Source: UBA668 sp041394605 (GTDB lineage: Bacteria; Actinomycetota; Acidimicrobiia; Acidimicrobiales; Ilumatobacteraceae). Taken from it: a DNA stretch of 64,000 bases. Of this stretch, positions 7,095 through 15,388 are shown piece after piece (within the stretch, counting starts at the first letter, position 1; each line of letters begins with the position of its first letter). A model generated the notes under the pieces. It did no database searches. It had not been told where the DNA came from and worked only from the letters and a program-made list of their open reading frames with translations. The position numbers and the translations under genes were made by a program. The stretch spans positions 1 to 64,000 of the forward strand of contig JAWKHX010000010.1 in assembly GCA_041394605.1 (NCBI GenBank), read 5' to 3'.

Positions 7095-8465
7095 ATGCGC
7101 CTTCCCCGCTCGACGACTGCCGCCTTCCTGGCCATCGCCATCGCCGTCCCCGCGATGACGCCGGCCATTGCCGCAGCCCCGTCGATCGACCAGGGTGGCG
7201 CCACGGCCACCGAACCGGCCCGCATGGGTGCGGTGGTGGAGACCGACGTCGTGTCCGTCTACCAGACCGGCCCGATCACGGCCTCCGTGCGCGACGCGGC
7301 CCTGGCAGCGGCCGCCGGCGCCGGCGCCCAGGCGTCGATCGGGCGGGGTTTCACCGCCCCCATGTGGCAGGTGCGTCGCGGGGGTACGCCCATCCAGATG
7401 GCCAGCGCCGTCGGCTACGCGTTCCCCATGGCCGTCACCGCCCTGCCGGTGGAGACCATCCGGGCCGTCATGGGTCGCGAGGTCGCCGGCCCCATCTCCC
7501 GCGGGCAGGTGGTGATGGGCGCCACCACGGCTGCTCTCCGTGGCGCCCAGGTGGGTGACGTCATCGACATCGGCATGCGCGGCGGCGCCACCATCAGCTT
7601 CACCATCGGGCGCATCGGCAGCGAGGAGGAAGTGGGCGGCACGGAGATCGTGATGAGCCTGGAGGAAGCAGCCCTGCTGGGCGGCACCATCGACACCAGG
7701 GTGGTGATCTTCGGCTTCTTCGACCGCGCCGTGCTCGACGGCCAACTCGCTGCATACGGTCTGTCGTCCAACAGCAAGGTGCGCATCCGTCGCAGCTGGG
7801 ACGCCCCGGACCCGGACAACACCCTGGGCATGGCCGCCACCAAGGCCATCCTCGGTGAGTTCGACATGAACTACGCCGGCGTCAGCACCTACGGCTGGAC
7901 GGCCGTCGGCGCCGCATGGCGCAACGCCTACCTGCCGGCGTCGCGAGGGGAATATCCGCCGTATCAGTGGATCAACGAGCAGCTGACACCCATTAGGGCG
8001 TGGTGCAATGTCATGGTCAGCGCCGACCTCACGGCGGCGCTGCAGGAGGTGGTCAACAGCGGCCTCGGTGGCTACATCGACGTCGCCAACACGAACAGCG
8101 CTGGCGGATGCGCCGTGCCGGGCATGGCCCGGCTCAGCCGGATCACCCAGGCGCTGGGCAGCGTGTCGCGCCACTCATGGGGCCAGCCGCTGGACACCAA
8201 CACGGTCACCAACTGCCAGGGCTGCGTGCCGCAGATGAACTGCACCATCGTGCGCATCTTCCGCAAGCACGGCTTCGCCTGGGGTGGCAACTTCCTCACG
8301 CCGGACGGCATGCACTTCGAATGGGTGGGCGAGGCCCGCAACACGTGGCAGTACCCGTCGAAGTACTGCCCGAACCTCCCTGGCGGCTCACTGGCGGACA
8401 CCGGCCCCCCTCCACCGTCGGCGCGGAGCATCATGTTCGCCGACGACGGCATGACGTCCGAGTAG
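7095..8465 (+). CDS. Secreted protein with C-terminal M15-type peptidase domain
   Basis: A 456-residue exported protein. Residues 1-27 form a signal peptide ending in AIAAA. The C-terminal part resembles M15 D-Ala-D-Ala/L,D-carboxypeptidases: SRHSWGQPLD at about 358-367 gives the zinc His and Asp, and GMHFEW at about 404 gives the third zinc ligand. VRIFRKHGFAWGG between them is also typical. Residues about 45-230 are a separate region with strings such as GDVIDIGMRGGATISFTIGR and GTEIVMSLEEAALLGG, which recall the periplasmic domain of MacB/FtsX-type proteins; that likeness is only by eye. AAAGG lies about 13 bases before the start. A role in peptidoglycan trimming is inferred. Confidence 0.75.
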   Translation: MRLPRSTTAAFLAIAIAVPAMTPAIAAAPSIDQGGATATEPARMGAVVETDVVSVYQTGPITASVRDAALAAAAGAGAQASIGRGFTAPMWQVRRGGTPIQMASAVGYAFPMAVTALPVETIRAVMGREVAGPISRGQVVMGATTAALRGAQVGDVIDIGMRGGATISFTIGRIGSEEEVGGTEIVMSLEEAALLGGTIDTRVVIFGFFDRAVLDGQLAAYGLSSNSKVRIRRSWDAPDPDNTLGMAATKAILGEFDMNYAGVSTYGWTAVGAAWRNAYLPASRGEYPPYQWINEQLTPIRAWCNVMVSADLTAALQEVVNSGLGGYIDVANTNSAGGCAVPGMARLSRITQALGSVSRHSWGQPLDTNTVTNCQGCVPQMNCTIVRIFRKHGFAWGGNFLTPDGMHFEWVGEARNTWQYPSKYCPNLPGGSLADTGPPPPSARSIMFADDGMTSE

Positions 8466-8484
8466 CGCCGTGCCCTCCCCGCGG

Positions 8485-8490
8485 TAGCCT
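8485..8490 (+). promoter_or_regulatory. Probable -10 hexamer TAGCCT, leaderless
   Basis: TAGCCT lies 7 bases before the GTG of the flavoprotein gene. The same hexamer recurs in the same position before the genes at 39905, 50374, 63270 and (minus strand) 47243. Confidence 0.45.
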
Positions 8491-8497
8491 CCCGCCC

Positions 8498-9859
8498 GTG
8501 GCAACACGTTTCGTCATCATCGGCGGGGGTCCGGCCGGCAACACCGCCGCCACCCACGCAGCCCGCCTCGGCGCGGAGGTCACGCTGATCGAGCGCGACG
8601 TCATCGGCGGTGCCGCCCACCTGTGGGACTGCATCCCGTCGAAGACGATGATCGCCACCGGCGGGGCGATGAGCTTCACCCGGCGCATGCGCGGGATGGG
8701 CCTGGAGCAGCAGCAGGCCGAACTGGACGTCGACGCCCTCACCGAGCGGATCGACCACATCAAGGGTCATCTGCAGGCCAGCGTCACCGGCCTGCTGTCC
8801 AGCCAGGGCGTGCGGATGCTCAGCGGCACCGCCCGGCTGGTCGGCCCGCACGAGGTGGAGGTCACCTCCGGCGGCGTCACCACCAACATCCCGGCGGATG
8901 CCGTGCTGGTGGCCACCGGTTCCAGCCCGCGCATCCCGGAGTGGTGCCAGCCCGACGGCGAGCGCATCCTCACCACGCGGGACTGCTACCCGCCGAAGAT
9001 CTTCCCTTCCAGCATCACGGTGGTCGGCTCGGGCGTCACGGGTGTGGAGTTCGTGCACATGTTCAGCAGCTTCGGTGCCGAGGTCACCCTGGTGGTCAGC
9101 CGCCAGCAGGTCCTCCCGCAGAAGGATCCCGAGGTGGCAGCCGTCCTGGAGGACGACTTCCTGCGCCGCGGCGTGCGCTTGTTGAAGGGCGCCAGGGCCA
9201 CCGCCATCGATCGCGAGGACGACGAGGTGGTCGTTCGCTGCGACGACGGCCGGGTGGTGCGCAGCAGCCATGCGGTGCTGGCCATCGGTTCGGTGCCCAA
9301 CACGGCTGGCCTCGGTCTGGAAGCCGCCGGCGTGGAACTGGACCGCGGCGGCTACATCACCATCAACCGCCACTGTCAGAGCAACCTCGCGCACATCTAC
9401 GCGGCCGGCGACGTCAGCGGCAAGCTGCCGCTCAGCAGCGTCGCCAGCATGCAGGGCCGCAAGGTGGCCGAGCACGTGATGGGCCTGCAGAAGGTGGCCC
9501 ACCGCCACCTGGACTACGACAAGGCGGCCAGCGCCATCTTCACCGAGCCGGAGATCGCCGACGTGGGCCTGGCCGAGGCCGAGGCTTTCGCCGAGGGCCG
9601 CAAGATCCGTGTCACCAAGGTGCCGTTCAGCGCCACGCCGAAGGCCCTCATCAACAACGACCCCCGCGGCTTCGTGAAGATCATCAGCGATCCCGCCACC
9701 GGGGTGGTGCTCGGCGGCTCGATCGTCGGTCGTCACGCCGCCGAACTGATCAGCGTCATCGCGCTGGCGGTCACGGCCAACCTGAAGGTCACCGACATCG
9801 TGGAGAGCCTGCTGGTGCACCCGGCGCTGGCGGAGGCGCTGGCCGAAGCGGCCGAGTGA
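8498..9859 (+). CDS. lpdA: LpdA-type NAD(P)H-quinone reductase / pyridine nucleotide-disulfide oxidoreductase family
   Basis: A 453-residue flavoprotein. The N-terminal FAD motif is VIIGGGPAGNTAATHAARLG and the NAD(P) motif is ITVVGSGVTGVEFVHMFSSF near residue 170. HIYAAGDVSGKLPLSSVAS gives the second FAD contact, and a C-terminal dimerisation domain ends LLVHPALAEALAEA. Where dihydrolipoamide dehydrogenases have the redox pair CxxxxC, this protein has AAHLWDCIPSKTMI, so only the second Cys remains. The same loss is known in mycobacterial LpdA, which reduces quinones and cannot act as a lipoamide dehydrogenase. It overlaps the next gene by one base (TGATG). Confidence 0.88.
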   Translation: MATRFVIIGGGPAGNTAATHAARLGAEVTLIERDVIGGAAHLWDCIPSKTMIATGGAMSFTRRMRGMGLEQQQAELDVDALTERIDHIKGHLQASVTGLLSSQGVRMLSGTARLVGPHEVEVTSGGVTTNIPADAVLVATGSSPRIPEWCQPDGERILTTRDCYPPKIFPSSITVVGSGVTGVEFVHMFSSFGAEVTLVVSRQQVLPQKDPEVAAVLEDDFLRRGVRLLKGARATAIDREDDEVVVRCDDGRVVRSSHAVLAIGSVPNTAGLGLEAAGVELDRGGYITINRHCQSNLAHIYAAGDVSGKLPLSSVASMQGRKVAEHVMGLQKVAHRHLDYDKAASAIFTEPEIADVGLAEAEAFAEGRKIRVTKVPFSATPKALINNDPRGFVKIISDPATGVVLGGSIVGRHAAELISVIALAVTANLKVTDIVESLLVHPALAEALAEAAE

Positions 9860-10344
9860 TGCTGCCCGACGGGGACGACGACTCCGAGGGGCCGATCGTC
9901 CCGGCGGGGGTGCACCTGGCCCCCATCTGGCGTCGGGCGGTGGGGTTCCTGGTGGACCAGTTGCTGCTGTCCGGCCTGGTGGTGGGCGGCCTGGTGCTGG
10001 CCGGCGCGTCGGCCTCCGACGCCGTGGACGGTACGCCGGCGGTGTGGGCCACCGTGGCGTTCACCCTGGCCGGGCTGATCTACGAGACCGTCGGCGTGTG
10101 GCGGTGGGGTCGAACGCTCGGCAAGTTGCTGTCGGGTACCCGGGTGGTCCACGTGACCGACGGGGGCTCGGTGGCGCTCAGCGCGGCGATGATCCGCTCG
10201 CTGGTGCCGGCGGCGTTCTCGGTGGTGCCCCAGGTAGGTCTGTTCCTCGGGTTCGGGGTGTACCTGCTGGCGTTCTTCGACCTGCGCCGCCAGGGCCTGC
10301 ACGACAAGGCGGCCGGCACGCTGGTGGCACTCAACGCCCGTTGA
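9859..10344 (+). CDS. RDD family membrane protein
   Basis: A 161-residue membrane protein. It starts with a short acidic stretch, then APIWRRAVGFLVDQLLLSGL with the Arg-Asp-Asp-type signature of the family, a second helix near residue 55-80, RWGRTLGKLLSGTRVVHVTD, and a third helix followed by FFDLRRQGLHDKAAGTLVAL. RDD proteins are thought to act in transport or osmotic/ion balance in the membrane; the specific role here is unknown. It is translationally coupled to the flavoprotein gene. Its 3' end overlaps the end of the convergent DUF389 gene by 14 bases. Confidence 0.85.
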   Translation: MLPDGDDDSEGPIVPAGVHLAPIWRRAVGFLVDQLLLSGLVVGGLVLAGASASDAVDGTPAVWATVAFTLAGLIYETVGVWRWGRTLGKLLSGTRVVHVTDGGSVALSAAMIRSLVPAAFSVVPQVGLFLGFGVYLLAFFDLRRQGLHDKAAGTLVALNAR

Positions 10345-11308
10345 CACCACGCCCCATCCACGGCCGCAGCCATCCCGGCAGGTGCCACTCCGCCGGCCAC
10401 GTGCGCAGGACGCGGAAGGTGATCGCGCCCATCAGGGTCAGTGCGGCGACATTGACCCCCAGTTGGCGGGCAGCGCCGGCCACGTCGTGCCAGTCGCCGG
10501 TGACCGCTCCCACGCCGATGGCGGCGATGGCGGGGATGGTGGTGACGCTCACGAGCACCCCCACCAGGGTGCCCGAGTGCTCGAAGGCCAGGGACAGCAC
10601 GCCGGCCACGGCGGCGGCGCAGGCCACCACCCCGCTGTAGACGTCCGGGTGGGCGATGAAGCCGGCGTTGGTCTGGGCGCTGAGCTCGAACCCATCGGGG
10701 AGGCGGTCGAAGGCCCGCAGGATGCCGGCGAAGACGGCGCTGGCGAGCACCGCCGCCATCGAACCGGCCACGCCGGCCAGGGTGGCGTGGAGGAACATGC
10801 GGCCGTGGCGGCGCTCCAGGGCCCACGACATGGCGGCGATGGCCCCGTACTCGGGTCCCACCACCATGGCGCCGACGATGAGGATCGGGGAGTTCGTCAG
10901 CACCCCGGCGGCGGCGATGAGCGAGGCGACCACGAAGTAGGCGAAGAACCGGGCCGTGGTGCGGTAGGCGGTGCGGACCGCGTCCTCGACCTCGGACCAC
11001 AGCACGGTCGTGTCGGCCTCGCCGGGGGCGGCGGCCAGCGCTGCGTCCACGCTGTCGCCGAGGGACAGGCGGGAGTGGATGAGCACGATGGAGCCGAGGT
11101 GGTCGATCTGCTCGCGCTCCAGCGCGGCGAGCACCTCGTTGGCCACCTCGCGGGCCACGTCGAACAGCACCAGATCGCCACGGGGATCGACCGCCGCGCC
11201 GGCCAGGACGGCGACGTTGGTGACGCCCTCGGTGGCCACCAGCAGGTCGACCAAGGGGGTGCGGTGGTGCTCGGGCACCACCACCCGGATGTGGACCAGT
11301 TCGGACAC
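10331..11308 (-). CDS. DUF389 family membrane protein
   Basis: A 325-residue protein. The first 110 residues are soluble, with HIRVVVPEHHRTPLVDLLVA at the start, an ACT-like layout. A membrane half follows, beginning TARFFAYFVVASLIAAAGVL and containing NSPILIVGAMVVGPEYGAIA, the conserved DUF389 core, and about five further hydrophobic segments. The molecular function of the family is not established; a regulated membrane channel or transporter is a guess. The GTG start at 11308 is chosen because it leads directly into the first conserved strand; upstream in-frame codons lie in the promoter area of the divergent stress gene. Confidence 0.85.
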   Translation of the reverse strand: MSELVHIRVVVPEHHRTPLVDLLVATEGVTNVAVLAGAAVDPRGDLVLFDVAREVANEVLAALEREQIDHLGSIVLIHSRLSLGDSVDAALAAAPGEADTTVLWSEVEDAVRTAYRTTARFFAYFVVASLIAAAGVLTNSPILIVGAMVVGPEYGAIAAMSWALERRHGRMFLHATLAGVAGSMAAVLASAVFAGILRAFDRLPDGFELSAQTNAGFIAHPDVYSGVVACAAAVAGVLSLAFEHSGTLVGVLVSVTTIPAIAAIGVGAVTGDWHDVAGAARQLGVNVAALTLMGAITFRVLRTWPAEWHLPGWLRPWMGRGVNGR

Positions 11309-11422
11309 GGGCGACAGCGTAGGCGGCGCCGTTCGGGGCCGAGTCGCCACCCGTCTGTGACAGAATCGCAACATTCGGCGCGGACAGTGAAGGTCACACA
11401 AGTGACTCGGAGGAGGCGCTGA

Positions 11423-11848
11423 ATGGGCAAGGTCGTGGTGGGGCTCAGCCGGACCGCAGCAGCGGCCGGTGCGCTGCGCTGGGCAGTGGAGCGGGCGGTC
11501 GAGCGGGCCATGGCGCTGGACATCGTCACGGCCGTGCCGATTCCGGTCCCGATTGCCGCCCCGGTGGGCACCCTGGCCGTCGTGCCCGACCGTGAGCGGC
11601 TGGTGCGGGCAGCCCGCCGCGAGCAGGACCAACTGCTCCGCCAGGTGCTCGCCGAGGTCGGCGAGCCCCCCGAGATCCATCGCACCGTGGCCTGCGGCGA
11701 TCCGTTCCACGTGCTGCAGCAGGCCGCCGCCGACGCCGAACTGGTGGTGTTGGGTCCCAGCAAGCGCCGCCTGCTGCCGCTCGCCAAACGGTGCCGCCGC
11801 CGCCTCGACTGCCCGGTCGTAGTGGTGGCGGACGGGCACCCGGAGTGA
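11423..11848 (+). CDS. Universal stress protein (UspA) family, short
   Basis: A 141-residue single-domain Usp protein. It starts with GKVVVGLSRTAAAAGALRWA, the typical first strand and helix, and ends with LVVLGPSKRRLLP and LDCPVVVVADG. In ATP-binding Usp proteins the stretch before the last strand has G-x2-G-x9-G-S/T; here it is replaced by SKRRLLPLAKRCRRR, so nucleotide binding may be lost. GGAGGAGG about 5 bases before the ATG is a strong ribosome site. The gene is divergent from the DUF389 gene and lies just upstream of the two-component operon. Confidence 0.85.
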   Translation: MGKVVVGLSRTAAAAGALRWAVERAVERAMALDIVTAVPIPVPIAAPVGTLAVVPDRERLVRAARREQDQLLRQVLAEVGEPPEIHRTVACGDPFHVLQQAAADAELVVLGPSKRRLLPLAKRCRRRLDCPVVVVADGHPE

Positions 11849-11878
11849 CTCGCCGCCACACCCGATGACCCCCGACGC

Positions 11879-11884
11879 TAACGT
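11879..11884 (+). promoter_or_regulatory. Probable -10 hexamer TAACGT, leaderless
   Basis: TAACGT sits 7 bases before the ATG of the response-regulator gene. It supports ATG 11892 over the in-frame ATG at 11865, which lies upstream of this hexamer. Confidence 0.4.
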
Positions 11885-11891
11885 CCAGCGC

Positions 11892-12581
11892 ATGGCAGAC
11901 ACGGTGCTGGTGGTCGAGGACGATCACTCCGTGCGCGCCCTGTTGCGCATGCTGCTCGAAGATGAAGGCCTCGACGTGCTGGCTGCGGCCTCCGGGCCGG
12001 ACGCGGTCGAGTTGTTCGCCAACGCCCACGTGGACCTCGTGCTGCTGGACATCCGCCTGCCCGGCTTCGACGGCTTCGAGGTCTGCCGGCGGATCCGACG
12101 CCTCAGCAATGTGCCGATCATCATGGTCACCGCCCAGCAGGACAGCCACGACGTGGTGGCCGGCCTGGAACTGGGTGCCGACGACTACGTCACCAAGCCG
12201 TTCAACGACCGCGAGCTGATGGCCCGGGTGCGCACCCAGTTGCGCCGCCTGCAACTGTCCTCCGCGGCGGATACGGACATCATCCGTGTGGGAGACCTGG
12301 AGATCCGGGCCGGGGAAGGCACCGTGGCCAAGGCCGGCGAGCGGTTGTCGCTGACGAAGACGGAGTTCCAGCTGCTGGTGCACCTGGCCCGCAACCTGAA
12401 CCTGGTGCTGTCGCGCGAGCAGTTGCTGGAGCACGTCTGGGGGTACGCCTACCACGGCGACGGCCGCCTGGTGGACACCCACATCGCCCGCCTGCGGGCC
12501 AAGATCGAGAGCTCACCGGCCCAGCCCGCGCTGCTGCACACGGTCCGCGGTCTGGGGTACCGGCTGTCGGTCACCCCATGA
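11892..12581 (+). CDS. mtrA: OmpR/PhoB-type response regulator, MtrA-like
   Basis: A 229-residue response regulator. The receiver domain has the acidic pair in VLVVEDD, the phospho-acceptor Asp53 in LVLLDIRLPG, Thr in IIMVTA and Lys in DDYVTKPF. The winged-helix output domain includes LTKTEFQLLVHLARNLNLVL and VWGYAYHGDGRLVDTHIARL and ends with TVRGLGYRLS. The neighbour order of regulator, kinase and GerMN lipoprotein matches the mtrA-mtrB-lpqB operon of Actinobacteria, which controls cell-wall and division genes. Assignment as MtrA itself rests on that context and on the sequence type. It overlaps the kinase gene by 4 bases. Confidence 0.9.
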   Translation: MADTVLVVEDDHSVRALLRMLLEDEGLDVLAAASGPDAVELFANAHVDLVLLDIRLPGFDGFEVCRRIRRLSNVPIIMVTAQQDSHDVVAGLELGADDYVTKPFNDRELMARVRTQLRRLQLSSAADTDIIRVGDLEIRAGEGTVAKAGERLSLTKTEFQLLVHLARNLNLVLSREQLLEHVWGYAYHGDGRLVDTHIARLRAKIESSPAQPALLHTVRGLGYRLSVTP

Positions 12582-13942
12582 AGCTGGTGCCTCGCGGCCT
12601 GCGGGTGCGATCGGCGCTCGGCTTCGCGGTGCTGGCGCTCATGGTGTCGGCGATGCTCAGCCTGGTCACGTACCAGTTGGCCCGCTGGTACCTCATCGGT
12701 CAGCGTGAGGACCTCGCCGTCCGTCAGACGATGGTCAACGCTCAGGTCGCCAAGGGTCTGGTGGCCTCCACGGAGGACCCGGAATCGCTGCTGTCGTCGC
12801 TGCGGTCCGTGTCCAATGCCCGGGCGGTGCTGTCGGTGAACGGCTCGTGGTACGCCACGGTGGTCGAGTTCAACGAGGCGGTCATCCCCGCGTCGGAGCG
12901 CGACGAGGTGGCCGAATCCGGGGCTGCCATGCAGCGGGTCAGCGTGAACGGGGCCCCGTACCTGGTCATCGGCGTGGAGCTGCCGGGGCTGGACGCCGTC
13001 TACTTCGAGTTCGTGTCGTTGGCCGAGTACCGCGACACGGTGGACACCCTGGCCACCACCCTGTTCATCGGCGCCGGTGTCGCCACGCTGGGCGGAGCGA
13101 TCGTGGGCTGGTTGCTGTCCCGCCGGGTGCTGCGCCCGCTGAGTGGCGTTGCCGACGCGGCCGCGGCCATCGCTTCGGGGCAGCTGGACCGCCGGCTGGA
13201 CGGGGCGCACGACCCCGACCTGCAACCGGTGGTGGACTCGTTCAACGAGATGGCGTCGTCGCTGGAGTCGCGGATCGCCCGCGAGGTGCGCTTCACATCC
13301 GACGTCAGCCACGAGCTGCGCACACCGCTCACCGCGATGCTGTCGGCGGTCAGCCTGGCCCGCCGCTCGGAGATGAACGACCGCACCAAGTTCGCCGTCG
13401 AGGTGCTGGGCGACCAGGTGGAGCACCTGCGTCGGCTGACGCTGGAACTGCTGGAGATCTCGCGGATCGACGCCGGCGTGGCGGAGCTCGAGCTGACCGA
13501 GGTGGACGTGCCGGTGCTGGTGGCCCGGGTGATGGCCGAGGCGGGCATGCCAGCGAACCGGCTGCGATCCCGGCTGGGTTCGCAGCGGCGACACCCGATG
13601 GACCCGCTGCGGATCGAGCGGGTGCTGGCCAATCTGTTGGAGAACGCCGAGCGGTACGGCGGCGGGGCCACCGCAGTGGAGCTGGAGCGTGACGGCAGCG
13701 ACCTGGTGATCCACGTCGACGATGCCGGCCCCGGTGTGGAGCCGGCCGAGCGGGTGGCCATCTTCGGGCGCTTCCATCGGGGCGGCAGTGCTCAACCAGA
13801 GGACAAGCCGAAGGGCACCGGCCTCGGCCTGGCGCTGGTGGAGGAGCACGTGCGCCTCCACGGCGGCTCGGTGCTGGTCACCGACAGCCCGTGGGGCGGC
13901 GCCAGGTTCACGGTGCGACTGCCGGGAGAGCAGGCCCAGTGA
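12578..13942 (+). CDS. mtrB: Sensor histidine kinase, MtrB-like
   Basis: A 454-residue membrane histidine kinase. TM1 is about residues 14-34, an extracellular loop of about 120 residues follows, and TM2 is about 158-180 (TTLFIGAGVATLGGAIVGWL). A HAMP linker starts at LSRRVLRPLSGVADAAAAIA. The HisKA domain has the phosphorylated His in FTSDVSHELRTPLTAML. The ATPase domain has NLLENAERYGGG, DDAGPGVEP and GTGLGLALVEEHVRLHGGS. The start codon overlaps the stop of the regulator gene, and the stop overlaps the start of the lipoprotein gene. The kinase would phosphorylate the adjacent regulator in response to an envelope signal. Confidence 0.93.
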   Translation: MKLVPRGLRVRSALGFAVLALMVSAMLSLVTYQLARWYLIGQREDLAVRQTMVNAQVAKGLVASTEDPESLLSSLRSVSNARAVLSVNGSWYATVVEFNEAVIPASERDEVAESGAAMQRVSVNGAPYLVIGVELPGLDAVYFEFVSLAEYRDTVDTLATTLFIGAGVATLGGAIVGWLLSRRVLRPLSGVADAAAAIASGQLDRRLDGAHDPDLQPVVDSFNEMASSLESRIAREVRFTSDVSHELRTPLTAMLSAVSLARRSEMNDRTKFAVEVLGDQVEHLRRLTLELLEISRIDAGVAELELTEVDVPVLVARVMAEAGMPANRLRSRLGSQRRHPMDPLRIERVLANLLENAERYGGGATAVELERDGSDLVIHVDDAGPGVEPAERVAIFGRFHRGGSAQPEDKPKGTGLGLALVEEHVRLHGGSVLVTDSPWGGARFTVRLPGEQAQ

Positions 13943-14514
13943 GCCGCGCCCGACGCCTGCTCGCCGTGGCCATGGCGGGGCTGTTGGTCGCCGCCTGCGG
14001 CGTGTCCACCGAGGACGAAGCGCGTTCGATCCCGTCGGACAAGATCCCCACCGGGCTGCAGCCGGTGGATCCGTCCGCCACCACCGTGGTCACGCCCCGC
14101 GAGTCGCTGATCCTGTGGTTCGTGTCCGACCAGCGCCTGGTGTCGGTGAGCCACCGGGTGCCCAGCCCGGTCACCGCGTCCACTGCGGTCGCCGAGTTGT
14201 CGGCCGGACCCACCGAGACCGAGCAGGGACGAGGCCTGCGGTCGGCCATCCCCGGCAGCGACGTGGTGATCGGCGTCACCGTCGCCGGCGGCGTGGCCAC
14301 GGTGGAGTTGTCGCCCGACTTCAGCCAGGTGCCCGCAGCTGACCAGGTGTACGCCGTCGGCCAGTTGGTGCTCACCCTCACCGACCTGCGCGGCGTGGGC
14401 AGGGTGGGGTTCGTGGTGGCCGAGGCGGACATCGCGGTGCCGCTGCCGAGCGGCGAGGCCGCCCAGGGCACGGTGTCCCGCGACGACTTCCTGGCGCTCA
14501 CCGAGAGCGACTGA
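13939..14514 (+). CDS. GerMN-domain lipoprotein, short LpqB-like
   Basis: A 191-residue lipoprotein. The signal peptide carries a lipobox, LLVAACG, with Cys at about residue 21. A single GerMN-type domain covers about residues 55-165, with TVVTPRESLILWFVSDQRLV at its start and ATVELSPDFSQVPAADQVYA in the middle. In mycobacteria and Streptomyces, LpqB has the same N-terminal part but also a C-terminal beta-propeller of about 350 residues; that part is absent and the frame stops cleanly. Position directly behind the kinase, with a 4-base overlap, supports a role in tuning the MtrB-like sensor. GTG is the start. Confidence 0.85.
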   Translation: MSRARRLLAVAMAGLLVAACGVSTEDEARSIPSDKIPTGLQPVDPSATTVVTPRESLILWFVSDQRLVSVSHRVPSPVTASTAVAELSAGPTETEQGRGLRSAIPGSDVVIGVTVAGGVATVELSPDFSQVPAADQVYAVGQLVLTLTDLRGVGRVGFVVAEADIAVPLPSGEAAQGTVSRDDFLALTESD

Positions 14515-14596
14515 CCCCCCTGCGGGGCGGGCGAATCGCGCCGATCGGGCACCCGTTCGTCACCGGAACGTGACAATCGGGTCGCACGATGATCGC

Positions 14597-15358
14597 GTGT
14601 TGCGGATCGGGTTGGTGGGGTTCGGGAAGACGGGCCGAGCCGTGGCGTCGGTGATGATGGAGCGCGACGACGTGCGACTGGAGTGGATCCTCCGCCGGTC
14701 GGCCCGGCTGGATCACCGCCACGCGTCGGAGGTCATCGGCGTGGACAGCGACGACCCGGCCGTCATCCACTCGGCGGCCGATGCGCCCGCGGCGGCGCTG
14801 CTGGACGAGTTCCCGGTGGACGCCGTGGTGGACTTCTCCTCGGTCACGGGCATCGACCACTACGGCGACGCGGCCGCGGAGCGTGGTGTGTCGATCGTGT
14901 GTGCTGTGTCCAAGTTCGACCGCGACGTGCAACCTCGGTTCTGCGAGTGGGGCCGGCACACGCGGGCGCTGTGGTCACCGAACATCACGCTGGGGATCAA
15001 CTTCATGCTGCTGGCCGCCAAGACGCTGCGGGCCATCGCCCCCTGCGCGGACGTGGAGGTGGTGGAGGAGCACTTCAAGGCCAAGCCGGAGGTGTCCGGC
15101 ACGGCGGTGCGCCTGGCCGAGGGCCTTGGGCTGGACCCGGACGGGATCAAGACGGTGCGAGCCGGCGGGATCATCGGCACCCACGAACTGGTCTTCGGCT
15201 TCCCGTTCCAGGTGGTGCGGTTGCGCCATGAGAGCATCACCCGCGAGGCGTTCGGGAACGGGGCGATCTTCGCGGCCCAGCACCTGCACGGCAGGCCGAA
15301 CGGGTTCTACCGGATGGAGGACCTGATGGCCCCGTACTTCGCCCGCGTGCGCGCGTGA
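14597..15358 (+). CDS. dapB: Dihydrodipicolinate reductase family protein (DapB-like)
   Basis: A 253-residue NAD(P)-dependent reductase of the DapB type, which reduces the product of DapA in lysine/diaminopimelate synthesis. The N-terminal Rossmann motif is RIGLVGFGKTGRAVASVMME. VDFSSVTGIDHYGDAA and SPNITLGINFMLLAAKTLR follow the DapB pattern. The catalytic/substrate segment reads DVEVVEEHFKAKPEVSGTAV, with the His, Lys and SGTA expected; the canonical form has two His in a row here. GTG 14597 is chosen because it starts right before the Rossmann strand. Divergence from classical DapB leaves some chance that it is a related dehydrogenase. Confidence 0.75.
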   Translation: MLRIGLVGFGKTGRAVASVMMERDDVRLEWILRRSARLDHRHASEVIGVDSDDPAVIHSAADAPAAALLDEFPVDAVVDFSSVTGIDHYGDAAAERGVSIVCAVSKFDRDVQPRFCEWGRHTRALWSPNITLGINFMLLAAKTLRAIAPCADVEVVEEHFKAKPEVSGTAVRLAEGLGLDPDGIKTVRAGGIIGTHELVFGFPFQVVRLRHESITREAFGNGAIFAAQHLHGRPNGFYRMEDLMAPYFARVRA

Positions 15359-15388
15359 CGTACGCGGTCCGGCGGGCGCCGCCTGCCG

